From Clostridia bacterium (GTDB lineage Bacteria; Bacillota; Clostridia; Oscillospirales; QAKW01): 64,000 nucleotides of DNA. Positions within the stretch are counted from its first letter, which is position 1; every line of letters begins with the position of its first letter. Below, one piece after another: positions 7,784-15,519 of the stretch. The position numbers and the translations under genes are program-made. The notes beneath the pieces were generated by a model that was not told the origin of the DNA, did not search any database, and saw only the letters and a program-made list of their open reading frames with translations. The stretch is taken from assembly GCA_017937065.1 (NCBI GenBank), contig JAGBEI010000028.1, positions 1-64,000 on the forward strand, in the 5' to 3' direction.

Positions 7784-8899
7784 ATGATATATTTTGACAA
7801 CAGCGCTACAACAAAACCGAGCCGCGGATGTATTGCCGCAGTCACCGAAGCGATGGAACGGCGGTTTGCCAATGCCTCTTCGCTTCACCGTGAAGGCGTT
7901 TTGGCAAAGAGCGACATTGACAGCTGCCGCAAGGCGCTTTCTTTACAGCTCGGCTGCGGCGCGTCGGAAATTCTTTTAACGCCGGGCGGCACGTTTAGCA
8001 ACAATCTTGCCGTAAAAACCGCGGTGGAGATGCAAAGGCGGCGCGGCAGCCGTATCGTCATATCCTCGGTTGAGCACCCCAGCGTTTCGGAGTGCGTAAA
8101 GGCGTATGAAAGCGCGGGCTTTGAGGTTGTGCCCTGCAATCCGTTAAACGGTGATTTTGAAAAATATATCAATGACAAAACAATCCTTGTCTCCTGTATG
8201 TATGTAAATAACGAAACGGGCCTTATCCTGCCGGTTGAAAAGCTGGCGGGTATTATCGAACAAGCCGGCGCACCTGCGCTTTTGCATATTGACGCTGTGC
8301 AGGCATTGGGCAAGCTGCCCGTTGACGTCAGCCGCCTTGGCTGTGATATGCTGACAGTTTCCGCGCATAAAATCAACGGACCTAAGGGCATCGCTGCGCT
8401 GTATGTACGCCGCGGCGTGCGTATAAGTCCGCTCACCTACGGCGGCGAGCAGGAAAATTCGCTTGTGCCGGGTACGTACAATTCACCCGCCTGTGCCGGC
8501 TTTGCCGCCGCCCTGCGTGAGCTGTCGGATAAGGATACGGCGCATATAGAGCGGCTTTACTGTCACTTTACGACCCGTGCCCGCGAGTTTGATTTCATCC
8601 GCGTTAATACCTTCGGTGAGCACGCGCCTCATATTATCAATATAACATTTGACGGCTACTTGGGCGAAAACGTGCTTCACTATCTTGAGCAGTTCGGTAT
8701 ATTCACCTCACAGGGCTCCGCCTGTTCCTCTCACTCAAAGACAAAATCGCGTACTTTGGAGGCGCTGGGCGCTGACAGGCGCACCGCCGACTGCTCGCTG
8801 CGCTTAAGCTTTGATTTTGACAATACCGAGGCGGAAATAGACGAATTTTTCACCGCCTGTGCGCAGATACCGCAAAGGCTGATACGCTTCTATAAATAG
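7784..8899 (+). CDS. cysteine desulfurase (NifS/IscS family)
   Basis: 371 aa PLP enzyme. The N-terminus MIYFDNSATTKPS is typical of the family. The PLP lysine lies in SAHKINGPKG and the sulfur-accepting catalytic Cys in TSQGSACSSHSK. It removes sulfur from cysteine as an enzyme persulfide. The thiI gene follows 59 bases downstream, the common firmicute nifZ-thiI pairing, so its likely role is feeding sulfur to ThiI for 4-thiouridine in tRNA. AAGGTGA lies before the ATG. Confidence 0.92.
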   Translation: MIYFDNSATTKPSRGCIAAVTEAMERRFANASSLHREGVLAKSDIDSCRKALSLQLGCGASEILLTPGGTFSNNLAVKTAVEMQRRRGSRIVISSVEHPSVSECVKAYESAGFEVVPCNPLNGDFEKYINDKTILVSCMYVNNETGLILPVEKLAGIIEQAGAPALLHIDAVQALGKLPVDVSRLGCDMLTVSAHKINGPKGIAALYVRRGVRISPLTYGGEQENSLVPGTYNSPACAGFAAALRELSDKDTAHIERLYCHFTTRAREFDFIRVNTFGEHAPHIINITFDGYLGENVLHYLEQFGIFTSQGSACSSHSKTKSRTLEALGADRRTADCSLRLSFDFDNTEAEIDEFFTACAQIPQRLIRFYK

Positions 8900-8928
8900 T
8901 TGACATTGTATCACTTGTGTGATACAAT
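8900..8928 (+). promoter_or_regulatory. thiI promoter containing a perfect palindrome
   Basis: TTGACA begins on the base after the nifS-like stop codon, followed by 17 bases and TACAAT (8923-8928, extended by TGA). The spacer and most of the -10 form a perfect 9-bp inverted repeat, TTGTATCAC (8906-8914), 4 bases, GTGATACAA (8919-8927). A protein bound here would block RNA polymerase, so this is a good repressor-operator candidate. Confidence 0.7.
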
Positions 8929-8958
8929 AGCATACATAATAAAAATAAAGGATATACT

Positions 8959-10128
8959 ATGAAAGAAATAATTCTGGCAAAATGCGGAGAGCTTGTTCTC
9001 AAGGGGCTTAACAGAAGCAGCTTTGAAAAAACTCTTATCAGGAATATAAAGCGCGCTTTGCAGCCGCTGGGTGAGTTTGACGTTTCGATTATGCAGTCGA
9101 CAATATATATTGATAAAGATGGCGGTATAGATGATACAGCCGCTGCGTTTTCATATGTTCGCCGTGTGTTCGGAATCGCGGCGCTCTGCCGTGCCGCCGT
9201 GTGCCGAAAGGACATGGAGGATATTAAAAAAACGGCGCTTGAATACTCAAAAAACGCTCTGCAGAAAAAACGTACCTTTAAGGTCGAGTCAAAGCGCTCA
9301 GACAAGCGGTTTGCCTTCAGCTCGCCGCAGATTTGCGCCGACGTGGGTGCGTATCTTCTCAAAAATATCGACGGGATTTCGGTGGATGTGCATAATCCCG
9401 ATGTCGTGGTGACGGTTGAGGTGCGCGACCTTGCGGCATATGTCCACTGCGAAAACGTACCCGGTGCGGGCGGTATGCCCTACGGCAGCAGCGGAAAGGC
9501 GTGCCTTTTGCTGTCCGGCGGAATTGACAGCCCGGTCGCGGGATATATGATGGCAAAACGCGGACTTAAGCTGTCAGCCGTTCACTTTTTCAGCCCGCCG
9601 TATACGGGCGAGCTTGCAAAGCAGAAGGTTTTTGATCTTGCCTCTCAGCTATCCTGCTATTGTCCCGATATGGAGCTGTACCTTGTTCACTTTACCGAAA
9701 TTCAGGAGCAGATTAAGAAAAACTGCCGCGAGGATTTGTTTACCGTTATAATGCGCAGGTTTATGATACGGCTTGCGGACGCCGCTGCCGATAAGTCGGG
9801 TGCGGGCGCCCTTATTACGGGTGAGAGTCTCGGACAGGTTGCAAGCCAGACGCTAAGAGCTTTAAGCATCACGGATGAGCTTTCACGGCACATAGTGCTT
9901 CGGCCGCTTATCGGTATGGATAAGGACGAAATTGTCGCCGTGTCGCGTAAAATCGACACGTTTGAAACTTCCATTCTGCCGTATGAGGACTGCTGCACGG
10001 TATTTACTCCCCGCCACCCCAAAACAAGACCCGTGCTGTCCGAGATACTTGAAGAGGAAAATAAGCTTGATATACCCGTACTTGTCGAAAATGCGGTCAG
10101 CAGGATGACCGTTGTAAAAATAGATTAA
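8959..10128 (+). CDS. thiI: tRNA 4-thiouridine synthase ThiI
   Basis: 389 aa. Domain order is an N-terminal ferredoxin-like region, a THUMP domain (about residues 60-165), then a PP-loop AANH domain with CLLLSGGIDSPVAGY (about 180) that adenylates U8 of tRNA. There is no C-terminal rhodanese domain, so the persulfide must come directly from the adjacent desulfurase, as in Bacillus. TAAAGGATATACT precedes the ATG. It has its own promoter with a palindromic operator. Confidence 0.94.
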   Translation: MKEIILAKCGELVLKGLNRSSFEKTLIRNIKRALQPLGEFDVSIMQSTIYIDKDGGIDDTAAAFSYVRRVFGIAALCRAAVCRKDMEDIKKTALEYSKNALQKKRTFKVESKRSDKRFAFSSPQICADVGAYLLKNIDGISVDVHNPDVVVTVEVRDLAAYVHCENVPGAGGMPYGSSGKACLLLSGGIDSPVAGYMMAKRGLKLSAVHFFSPPYTGELAKQKVFDLASQLSCYCPDMELYLVHFTEIQEQIKKNCREDLFTVIMRRFMIRLADAAADKSGAGALITGESLGQVASQTLRALSITDELSRHIVLRPLIGMDKDEIVAVSRKIDTFETSILPYEDCCTVFTPRHPKTRPVLSEILEEENKLDIPVLVENAVSRMTVVKID

Positions 10129-10139
10129 AGGAGTAAAAC

Positions 10140-11777
10140 ATGAAAAGTAAAGTAAAAAGCCATTTGACAGCGGCGCTTGTCACGCTTGTTGTCGCTGCGG
10201 TCGGTTTTTATTTCACGCTTCCGGCTATATCTGTTCATAATCCCGCGCTGCTCTTGGATATTGTGGTGCTGGTGGCGATATATTATGTCGTATTTTTGAT
10301 ATCGTCAAAGCGCGGCAGCGGAGTCATTATGCCGCATGAGGTAAAGCCCATGCTGAAAATGCTGAGAATTCCCGTTATTGTCGCCGCGTGCGCCGCTGCT
10401 GTATACATTATCGGCTCTCTCACAGGCGCCGTTATATTCAACGCGGGCAGGTACAGGGAGCTTCTGACTGTGGAATCGGGTGACTTTCAGGAGGATGTTG
10501 ACGCTATATCCTATAATCAGATTCCCACGCTTGACAGTGCCAGCGCTATTCGCCTGGGCGATAAAAAGCTGGGTGAGCTGTCTGATATGGTAAGTCAGTT
10601 TTCCGTTATGGAATATTACTATACCCAGATAAACTATAACGGCACGCCGGTGCGTGTTACTCCGCTTGAATATGTTGACGTATTCAAGTGGTTCAATAAT
10701 GTAAAGGACGGCATTCCGGGCTATATTATGATTAACATGGTGAGCCAGGACGTGTCGCTTGTCCGCTTCTCCGATATCGGCTGTGCAAATATGAAATATT
10801 CAACGGCGGAGCATTTTCAGCGCAATCTTTACAGGCATTTGCGCTTTAATTATCCGACATATATCTTTGAGGAGCCTACCTTTGAGGTGGACGACAACGG
10901 AATTCCCTACTGGGTATGTCCGCGCATAGAGTATAAGATCGGTCTTTACGGCGGCCGTGATATCGGCGGCATTGTGCTTGTCAATGCAATAGACGGCTCC
11001 AGCGAGTATTATCCTGTGAGTGAGATACCCACATGGATTGACCGAGTATACAACGCCGACCTGATTATAGAACAGTTTGACTATTACGGAACCCTGCGCC
11101 ACGGCTTTTGGAACTCCGTTTTCGGACAGAAGGACTGCCGCGAGACGACTGACGGATATAACTATGTGGCGCTGGATGACGATGTATATATGTATACAGG
11201 CGTAACCTCAGTTGCCGCCGACCAGTCGAATATCGGTTTTGTGCTGACAAATCAGCGGACAAAGGAGACAAAATTTTATGAGATAGCCGGCGCCGATGAA
11301 TTCTCGGCAATGCGCTCGGCAGAGGGCGAGGTTCAGAACCTGCGCTATGAATCCACTTTCCCGCTGCTGCTCAATGTCGGAAACGAGCCGACGTATTTTG
11401 TCGCACTGAAGGATGATGCGGGTCTTGTAAAGATGTACGCTATGGTGAATGTCCGTCAGTACCAGATCGTTGCGACAGGACAGACGCTGCGCGAGTGCGA
11501 GGAAAATTATATAAAGCTTATCCGCAGTGAGGGTATAACGACAGAGGATACCTCCGAGGCAAAAGAGCTGACCGCAGTCATAGAGGATATAAGAACGGCG
11601 GTTATTGACGGCAACTCCTATTATTATTTCAGGCTTGCGGGCTCTGACAAATATTTTACGGCAAGCGTTTCCTCAAACAGCGAGATTGTGACCTATAATG
11701 CGGGCGATAACGTCACGGTTCGCTATAATGAAAGTGAGCTGTCCGTAATACCGGCAATAGAAATCAAACGCGCTTAG
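10140..11777 (+). CDS. large membrane-anchored protein of unknown function
   Basis: 545 aa, not recognised. Three N-terminal hydrophobic segments (about residues 8-28, 36-54 and 77-98) are followed by about 440 residues of soluble, Tyr- and acidic-rich sequence, presumably outside the membrane. The C-terminus (DKYFTASVSSNSEIVTYNAGDNVTVRY split over strands) looks like a small beta-barrel/OB-like domain. It starts 11 bases after thiI (AAAGGAG before the ATG), so it belongs to the thiI transcript, but nothing ties it to tRNA thiolation. A weak terminator follows. Confidence 0.6.
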   Translation: MKSKVKSHLTAALVTLVVAAVGFYFTLPAISVHNPALLLDIVVLVAIYYVVFLISSKRGSGVIMPHEVKPMLKMLRIPVIVAACAAAVYIIGSLTGAVIFNAGRYRELLTVESGDFQEDVDAISYNQIPTLDSASAIRLGDKKLGELSDMVSQFSVMEYYYTQINYNGTPVRVTPLEYVDVFKWFNNVKDGIPGYIMINMVSQDVSLVRFSDIGCANMKYSTAEHFQRNLYRHLRFNYPTYIFEEPTFEVDDNGIPYWVCPRIEYKIGLYGGRDIGGIVLVNAIDGSSEYYPVSEIPTWIDRVYNADLIIEQFDYYGTLRHGFWNSVFGQKDCRETTDGYNYVALDDDVYMYTGVTSVAADQSNIGFVLTNQRTKETKFYEIAGADEFSAMRSAEGEVQNLRYESTFPLLLNVGNEPTYFVALKDDAGLVKMYAMVNVRQYQIVATGQTLRECEENYIKLIRSEGITTEDTSEAKELTAVIEDIRTAVIDGNSYYYFRLAGSDKYFTASVSSNSEIVTYNAGDNVTVRYNESELSVIPAIEIKRA

Positions 11778-11823
11778 GGTGCAGATAAATAATACGTTAA
11801 ATGTAATTGTGCCGTTGTGCAAA

Positions 11824-11850
11824 GAGCTGGGGGATTTAATCCCCCGGCTC
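11824..11850 (+). terminator. terminator after the thiI operon
   Basis: Stem GAGC-T-GGGGGAT against ATCCCCC-G-GCTC with a very short loop, followed by GATTTTGTG. The stem is strong but the U-tract is weak. Confidence 0.5.
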
Positions 11851-11880
11851 GATTTTGTGAAAAAACTTTTTAAAAAAGTA

Positions 11881-11909
11881 TTGACAAATGTTTGCCGCTT
11901 TGTTATTAT
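11881..11909 (+). promoter_or_regulatory. tRNA-Gly promoter
   Basis: TTGACA (11881-11886), 17 bases, TATTAT (11904-11909), 25 bases before the mature tRNA 5' end. Confidence 0.85.
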
Positions 11910-11934
11910 ATTTAGGCATTCACAAAACGGACAT

Positions 11935-12010
11935 GCGGGTGTAGCTCATCTGGTAGAGCGCAACCTTGCCAAGGTTGAGGTAGCGAGTTCGAGCCTCGTC
12001 ACCCGCTCCA
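11935..12010 (+). tRNA. tRNA-Gly (GCC)
   Basis: 76 nt with an encoded CCA end. The acceptor stem is GCGGGTG/CACCCGC, the D-stem GCTC/GAGC, the anticodon stem CAACC/GGTTG with loop TTGCCAA giving anticodon GCC, and the T-arm GCGAG-TTCGAGC-CTCGT. It decodes GGC/GGU and is transcribed as a single tRNA unit. Confidence 0.97.
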
Positions 12011-12063
12011 ACAGGCGAGGCTAATAAGCCACGCTGGTTATTATTATCCCACTAAAACAAAAG

Positions 12064-12089
12064 CGGACAACTTAAGGTTGTCCGTTTTT
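12064..12089 (+). terminator. terminator after tRNA-Gly
   Basis: CGGACAAC/GTTGTCCG stem with a 5-base loop, flanked by AAAACAAAAG and TTTTTGTTTT that extend the pairing. A classical intrinsic terminator. Confidence 0.85.
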
Positions 12090-12230
12090 GTTTTAGGACG
12101 TTTTTGCCGATTTGTGACCGAAAAAATATTTTGAATATAGAATGATAGTGATTAAACAAAGTAATTGTTGGAAATAATAACTATTGTAAAACATGTTTTA
12201 AATATTTTTTACGGAGTGTGAAAATACAAA

Positions 12231-12566
12231 ATGATAAAAAGAGGCGATATTTACTATGCCGATCTGTCGCCTGTTGTGGGCAGCGAACAGGGTGGACTGC
12301 GCCCCGTTTTGATTGTTCAGAACGATGTCGGCAACCGATACAGCCCGACGGTTATTGCCGCCGCTATCACCAGTCAGGTGAACAAATCAAAGCTTCCAAC
12401 CCATATAGAGCTGAATGAGCGCTACGGTCTGTCGAAGGAATCCGTGATTTTGCTTGAACAGGTGCGCACGATTGACAAGGCGCGGCTCAGAGAAAAAATG
12501 GGACATATAGATAATCAAACAATGGATATGGTCAATAAGGCAATTTCCGTGAGCTTCGGACTTTAA
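12231..12566 (+). CDS. MazF/PemK-family toxin (mRNA interferase), orphan
   Basis: 111 aa. [20 protein letters not shown] and [12 protein letters not shown] are the hallmark N-terminal MazF/NdoA segments, with the catalytic Arg in LRPVLI. MazF proteins cleave mRNA at short sequences. Length and conservation suggest an intact enzyme. The antitoxin expected upstream is not there: 12090-12230 contains no ORF, only A+T-rich sequence with a possible weak promoter (TTGTGA-18-TATAGA near 12112-12141). GGAG lies about 13 bases before the ATG. A strong terminator follows, so it is a single-gene unit. Confidence 0.9.
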   Translation: MIKRGDIYYADLSPVVGSEQGGLRPVLIVQNDVGNRYSPTVIAAAITSQVNKSKLPTHIELNERYGLSKESVILLEQVRTIDKARLREKMGHIDNQTMDMVNKAISVSFGL

Positions 12567-12582
12567 ATTTACTTATTCCGAT

Positions 12583-12617
12583 AAAAATCCCCGGCTGCAA
12601 AACAGCCGGGGATTTTT
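12583..12617. terminator. bidirectional terminator after mazF
   Basis: AAAAATCCCCGGCTG/CAGCCGGGGATTTTT, a 15-bp perfect stem with a 5-base loop between the convergent mazF-like and GNAT genes. A and T tracts on both sides suit both directions. Confidence 0.9.
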
Positions 12618-12639
12618 ATATCTTATAAACTTGCGTATG

Positions 12640-13062
12640 TTATGGCTTCAGTGCTTTTTTCATCCAGGTGTGAGGATAACCCTGCTCAAGCTCTGTTTCC
12701 CCGAAAGCGGTATATCCGATTTTCCGATAAAAGCCAACAGCGCGCTGCTGTGCATGTATATATGCCGTGCCGCCGCCTCTTTCTTTAATTACATTTTCCG
12801 CCGCGCGCACAATTTCGGCGCCCAGTCCGTTTTTTCTCTGTTCCTTTACCACGGCTATTCTGCCTATAATGTATCTGTTTTGTACCTTGTCGAAAAATAC
12901 TCTTGCGGTTGCCGCGGCTTTGTTTTCAATGTATGCTACAAGGTGTACCGAAGCATCGTCGTCTTTGTCAAACTCATCGTAAAAGCCTTGCTCGTCGACA
13001 AAAACTGCAATACGTATATCCTTGGCGTCCTGCGGCAGTATGTCAGATATTCTGATGTCCAT
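12640..13062 (-). CDS. GNAT-family N-acetyltransferase (ElaA-like)
   Basis: 140 aa. The acetyl-CoA-binding pattern is IGRIAVVKEQRKNGLGAEIVRAA (motif A), followed by AYIHAQQRAVGFYRKIGY (motif B) and a C-terminal PHTWMKK, as in ElaA-type GNATs. The substrate is unknown. GGAGGATTT lies before the ATG. It is a single gene, divergent from the kinase-AraC gene. Confidence 0.85.
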   Translation of the reverse strand: MDIRISDILPQDAKDIRIAVFVDEQGFYDEFDKDDDASVHLVAYIENKAAATARVFFDKVQNRYIIGRIAVVKEQRKNGLGAEIVRAAENVIKERGGGTAYIHAQQRAVGFYRKIGYTAFGETELEQGYPHTWMKKALKP

Positions 13063-13175
13063 AAATCCTCCGAAATGCTCAATGTTTACTGTATTTTACT
13101 ATAAAACGGCTTTTTTGACAAGTGCCGGTATGTTTATGTGTGCAAAAACGGTCTGTTTTTGGCTGTGATACGGTC

Positions 13176-13204
13176 TTGATTTGTATTGCCGTTTATATTA
13201 TAAT
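13176..13204 (+). promoter_or_regulatory. promoter of the kinase-AraC/nucleoside hydrolase operon
   Basis: TTGATT (13176-13181), 17 bases, TATAAT (13199-13204), 30 bases before the ATG. Confidence 0.8.
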
Positions 13205-13215
13205 CCAGATTATAA
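13198..13215. promoter_or_regulatory. palindrome over the -10 and transcription start (operator candidate)
   Basis: Perfect inverted repeat TTATAATC/GATTATAA with a 2-base centre, covering the whole -10 box and the expected +1. A bound protein would repress. The encoded C-terminal AraC-type domain is one possible ligand, though AraC proteins usually prefer direct repeats. Confidence 0.5.
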
Positions 13216-13234
13216 CGGTATAGGCGGTTTTTAT

Positions 13235-14479
13235 ATGAAAATTCTTAATTTCGGTTCCTGCAATATCGATTGTGTTTATTCGGTCGAGAATATTGTACGT
13301 CCGGGTGAGACTGTGCCTGCCTTCGGGCTGGAGCATTTTGCGGGAGGCAAGGGTCTCAATCAGTCGATAGCGCTTGCAAGGGCAGGCGCGCAGGTCTTTC
13401 ACGCTGGCTGTATCGGCAGTGACGGGCAAATGCTGCGTAAGCTTCTGCAGGACAGCGGTGTAAATCTCAAATATCTGAAAACCGTTGACCGCAATACGGG
13501 TCAGGCGGTTATTCAGGTGGATTCACACGGTGAAAACAGTATATTGCTGTACGGCGGCGCAAATTTTGCCGTTACACGTGATTATATCGATGAGGTTCTT
13601 GCTGATTTTTCGGCGGGTGATTTTTTGCTGATTCAAAATGAAATCAGTCAGCTTCCGTATCTTATAGAAAAAGCATATGCTGCGGGAATGCGGGTTATAT
13701 TCAATCCCTCTCCGTTTCAGCAGTCTCTCGGAGATATTGACCTGAATAAAATATCGTATCTGATTTTAAACGAGATAGAGGCGGCGGGCTTTTCGGGACT
13801 TTCCGCGCCGGAGGAATTTGTGATTTGGTCGCGCCTGAATTATCCGAACCTTCGGGTAATTCTTACCCTGGGGAAAAACGGCAGTATTTATTTTGACGGT
13901 AATGCCCGTATTGAACAGAGCGCGTTTTGCGTCAAGGCGGTGGATACCACTGCGGCGGGGGATACGTTCACGGGTTATTTTGCGGCGGGCATTACCGGCG
14001 GCAAATCAGTGGAAAGGTCGCTTTGTCTTGCTTCCTGCGCTGCGGCAATAGCAGTGTCGAAAAAAGGCGCTGCCCCGTCTGTGCCGTCAATTAATGAGGT
14101 GGAAAAGCGCCTTGAAACAATGCTCCCTTATGAGTGCTCCGGTACGGAACAGAAAAAGCGAACGGTTAAGGCGTATTTTGAAAATCATCTGAGTGATGCT
14201 TCACTCGGCGGACTTGCCGCACAGCTTGGATACTGTCCGTCCTATACCGGACGATGGCTGAAAAACAATATCGGCGCGTCTTTTTCGGAGCTGCTGCTCA
14301 GTGCACGCTGCCGTATGCTTGCCGCTGAGCTGGAGGATACGGAGCTTTGCGTTTCGGAGCTGATAGCACGCACAGGATACAATAATGAAAGCTTTATAAG
14401 AAAAGCGTTTTACAGAGAATACGGCTGTACACCGCTTGAATACAGAAAAAGAAAGCAGGGCGAAAAATATGACAAATGA
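13235..14479 (+). CDS. PfkB-family (ribokinase-like) kinase fused to an AraC-type DNA-binding domain
   Basis: 414 aa from the ATG at 13235 (AGGCGG 7 bases upstream). Residues 1 to about 300 form a PfkB sugar kinase: the substrate motif is HFAGGKGLNQSIALARAG (about 34-51), and the ATP/anion-hole motif VDTTAAGDTFTGYFAAG contains the catalytic Asp. Residues about 315-409 form two helix-turn-helices of AraC type (SLGGLAAQLGYCPSYTGRWL; ELIARTGYNNESFIRKAF; PLEYRKRK). The nucleoside hydrolase follows with overlapping ends. A ribokinase role is inferred: phosphorylating ribose released by the hydrolase while sensing it for transcription. Both halves look intact. Confidence 0.85.
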   Translation: MKILNFGSCNIDCVYSVENIVRPGETVPAFGLEHFAGGKGLNQSIALARAGAQVFHAGCIGSDGQMLRKLLQDSGVNLKYLKTVDRNTGQAVIQVDSHGENSILLYGGANFAVTRDYIDEVLADFSAGDFLLIQNEISQLPYLIEKAYAAGMRVIFNPSPFQQSLGDIDLNKISYLILNEIEAAGFSGLSAPEEFVIWSRLNYPNLRVILTLGKNGSIYFDGNARIEQSAFCVKAVDTTAAGDTFTGYFAAGITGGKSVERSLCLASCAAAIAVSKKGAAPSVPSINEVEKRLETMLPYECSGTEQKKRTVKAYFENHLSDASLGGLAAQLGYCPSYTGRWLKNNIGASFSELLLSARCRMLAAELEDTELCVSELIARTGYNNESFIRKAFYREYGCTPLEYRKRKQGEKYDK

Positions 14480-15389
14480 ACAGTATTTGAAAAATCTTGA
14501 GGCTCCGACGGGAAAAATCGACGTTGTGCTCGATACGGACGCATACAATGAAATCGATGATCAGTTTGCTGTCGCGTATATGCTGAAGTATAAGAATAAA
14601 CTGAACGTAAAGAAAATTTACGCCGCGCCGTTTTATAACAGCCGTTCGAGCGGGCCGGAGGACGGCATGCTGAAAAGCTATGATGAGATTGTGCGTCTGC
14701 TGGAGCTTGCCGGCGAAAATGAGCTTTGCAAAAGTGTGCTGCACGGCTCACGCGGGTACCTGCGGGACGAAAAGATGCCTGTTGCCTCTCCCGCAGCGGA
14801 TGATCTTGTGCGTCTTGCATTGTCTTACAGCCCCGAAAATCCGCTGTATGTCGTGGCAATCGGTGCCGCTACAAACATAGCGTCCGCACTGCTGATTAAT
14901 CCTGATATTGCAGAGAATATTGTTATTGTTTGGCTGGGCGGTCATGCCAGACACTGGTGTGACACAAAGGAGTTTAACATGAGGCAGGATATTGCTGCCG
15001 CGCGTGTTGTCATGAACAGCGCCGCGCCGTTTGTTCAGCTTCCGTGCTGCGGCGTGGTGAGTGAGTTTTCAACCTCGGCTCCCGAACTCAGATATTGGCT
15101 TTCAGGCAAGAATCCGCTTGCCGACTATCTGTGTGAAAACACCGTGCGTGAAGCGGAGCGGTATAAAGCGGGCATGGCATGGACGCGCGTTATCTGGGAC
15201 GTCACTGCGGTCGCATGGCTCTTGAATGATAATGACAGATTTATGCGCTCCGAGGTAACCGATACTTTTCTGCCCGGCTATGATTTCAAATATGAGGCGA
15301 AACATTTGGAAAAGAAGATGCGTTATGTCACCTCTGTAAACCGTGATAAACTGATGAGCGACCTGTTTTTCAAGCTTACCGACAAATAA
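14469..15389 (+). CDS. inosine-uridine preferring nucleoside hydrolase family protein
   Basis: 306 aa from the ATG at 14469, inside the end of the kinase gene; the 14436 in-frame ATG is less likely. The N-terminal Ca-binding cluster DTDAYNEIDDQFAVAY (residues 22-37) is a variant of the canonical DTDPGIDDA. ENIVIVWLGGHARHW and IWDVTAVAWLL match later metal and substrate segments. The enzyme would split nucleosides to base plus ribose. Overlap with the ribokinase-like gene makes a two-step salvage unit. A strong terminator follows the stop. Confidence 0.85.
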   Translation: MTNEQYLKNLEAPTGKIDVVLDTDAYNEIDDQFAVAYMLKYKNKLNVKKIYAAPFYNSRSSGPEDGMLKSYDEIVRLLELAGENELCKSVLHGSRGYLRDEKMPVASPAADDLVRLALSYSPENPLYVVAIGAATNIASALLINPDIAENIVIVWLGGHARHWCDTKEFNMRQDIAAARVVMNSAAPFVQLPCCGVVSEFSTSAPELRYWLSGKNPLADYLCENTVREAERYKAGMAWTRVIWDVTAVAWLLNDNDRFMRSEVTDTFLPGYDFKYEAKHLEKKMRYVTSVNRDKLMSDLFFKLTDK

Positions 15390-15390
15390 T

Positions 15391-15420
15391 AAATCCCGCA
15401 GCCGACAGGCTGCGGGATTT
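15391..15420 (+). terminator. terminator after nucleoside hydrolase
   Basis: AAATCCCGCAGCC/GGCTGCGGGATTT, a 13-bp perfect stem with a 4-base loop directly after the stop codon. Confidence 0.85.
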
Positions 15421-15450
15421 ATTGTCGCGTATCCTTTTACAAAAAATTCA

Positions 15451-15479
15451 TTGATTTATATTTGAGTATATATTATAAT
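15451..15479 (+). promoter_or_regulatory. lon promoter
   Basis: TTGATT (15451-15456), 17 bases, TATAAT (15474-15479), 40 bases before the lon ATG. No CIRCE or CtsR-like direct heptads are seen nearby. Confidence 0.8.
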
Positions 15480-15519
15480 ATACTTTATAATTATACACTT
15501 TTGCAAATGAGGAATTATA

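Noticed and set aside
11779-12024. 81-codon ORF spanning tRNA-Gly
   Set aside because: It runs through the terminator, promoter and tRNA; a chance frame.
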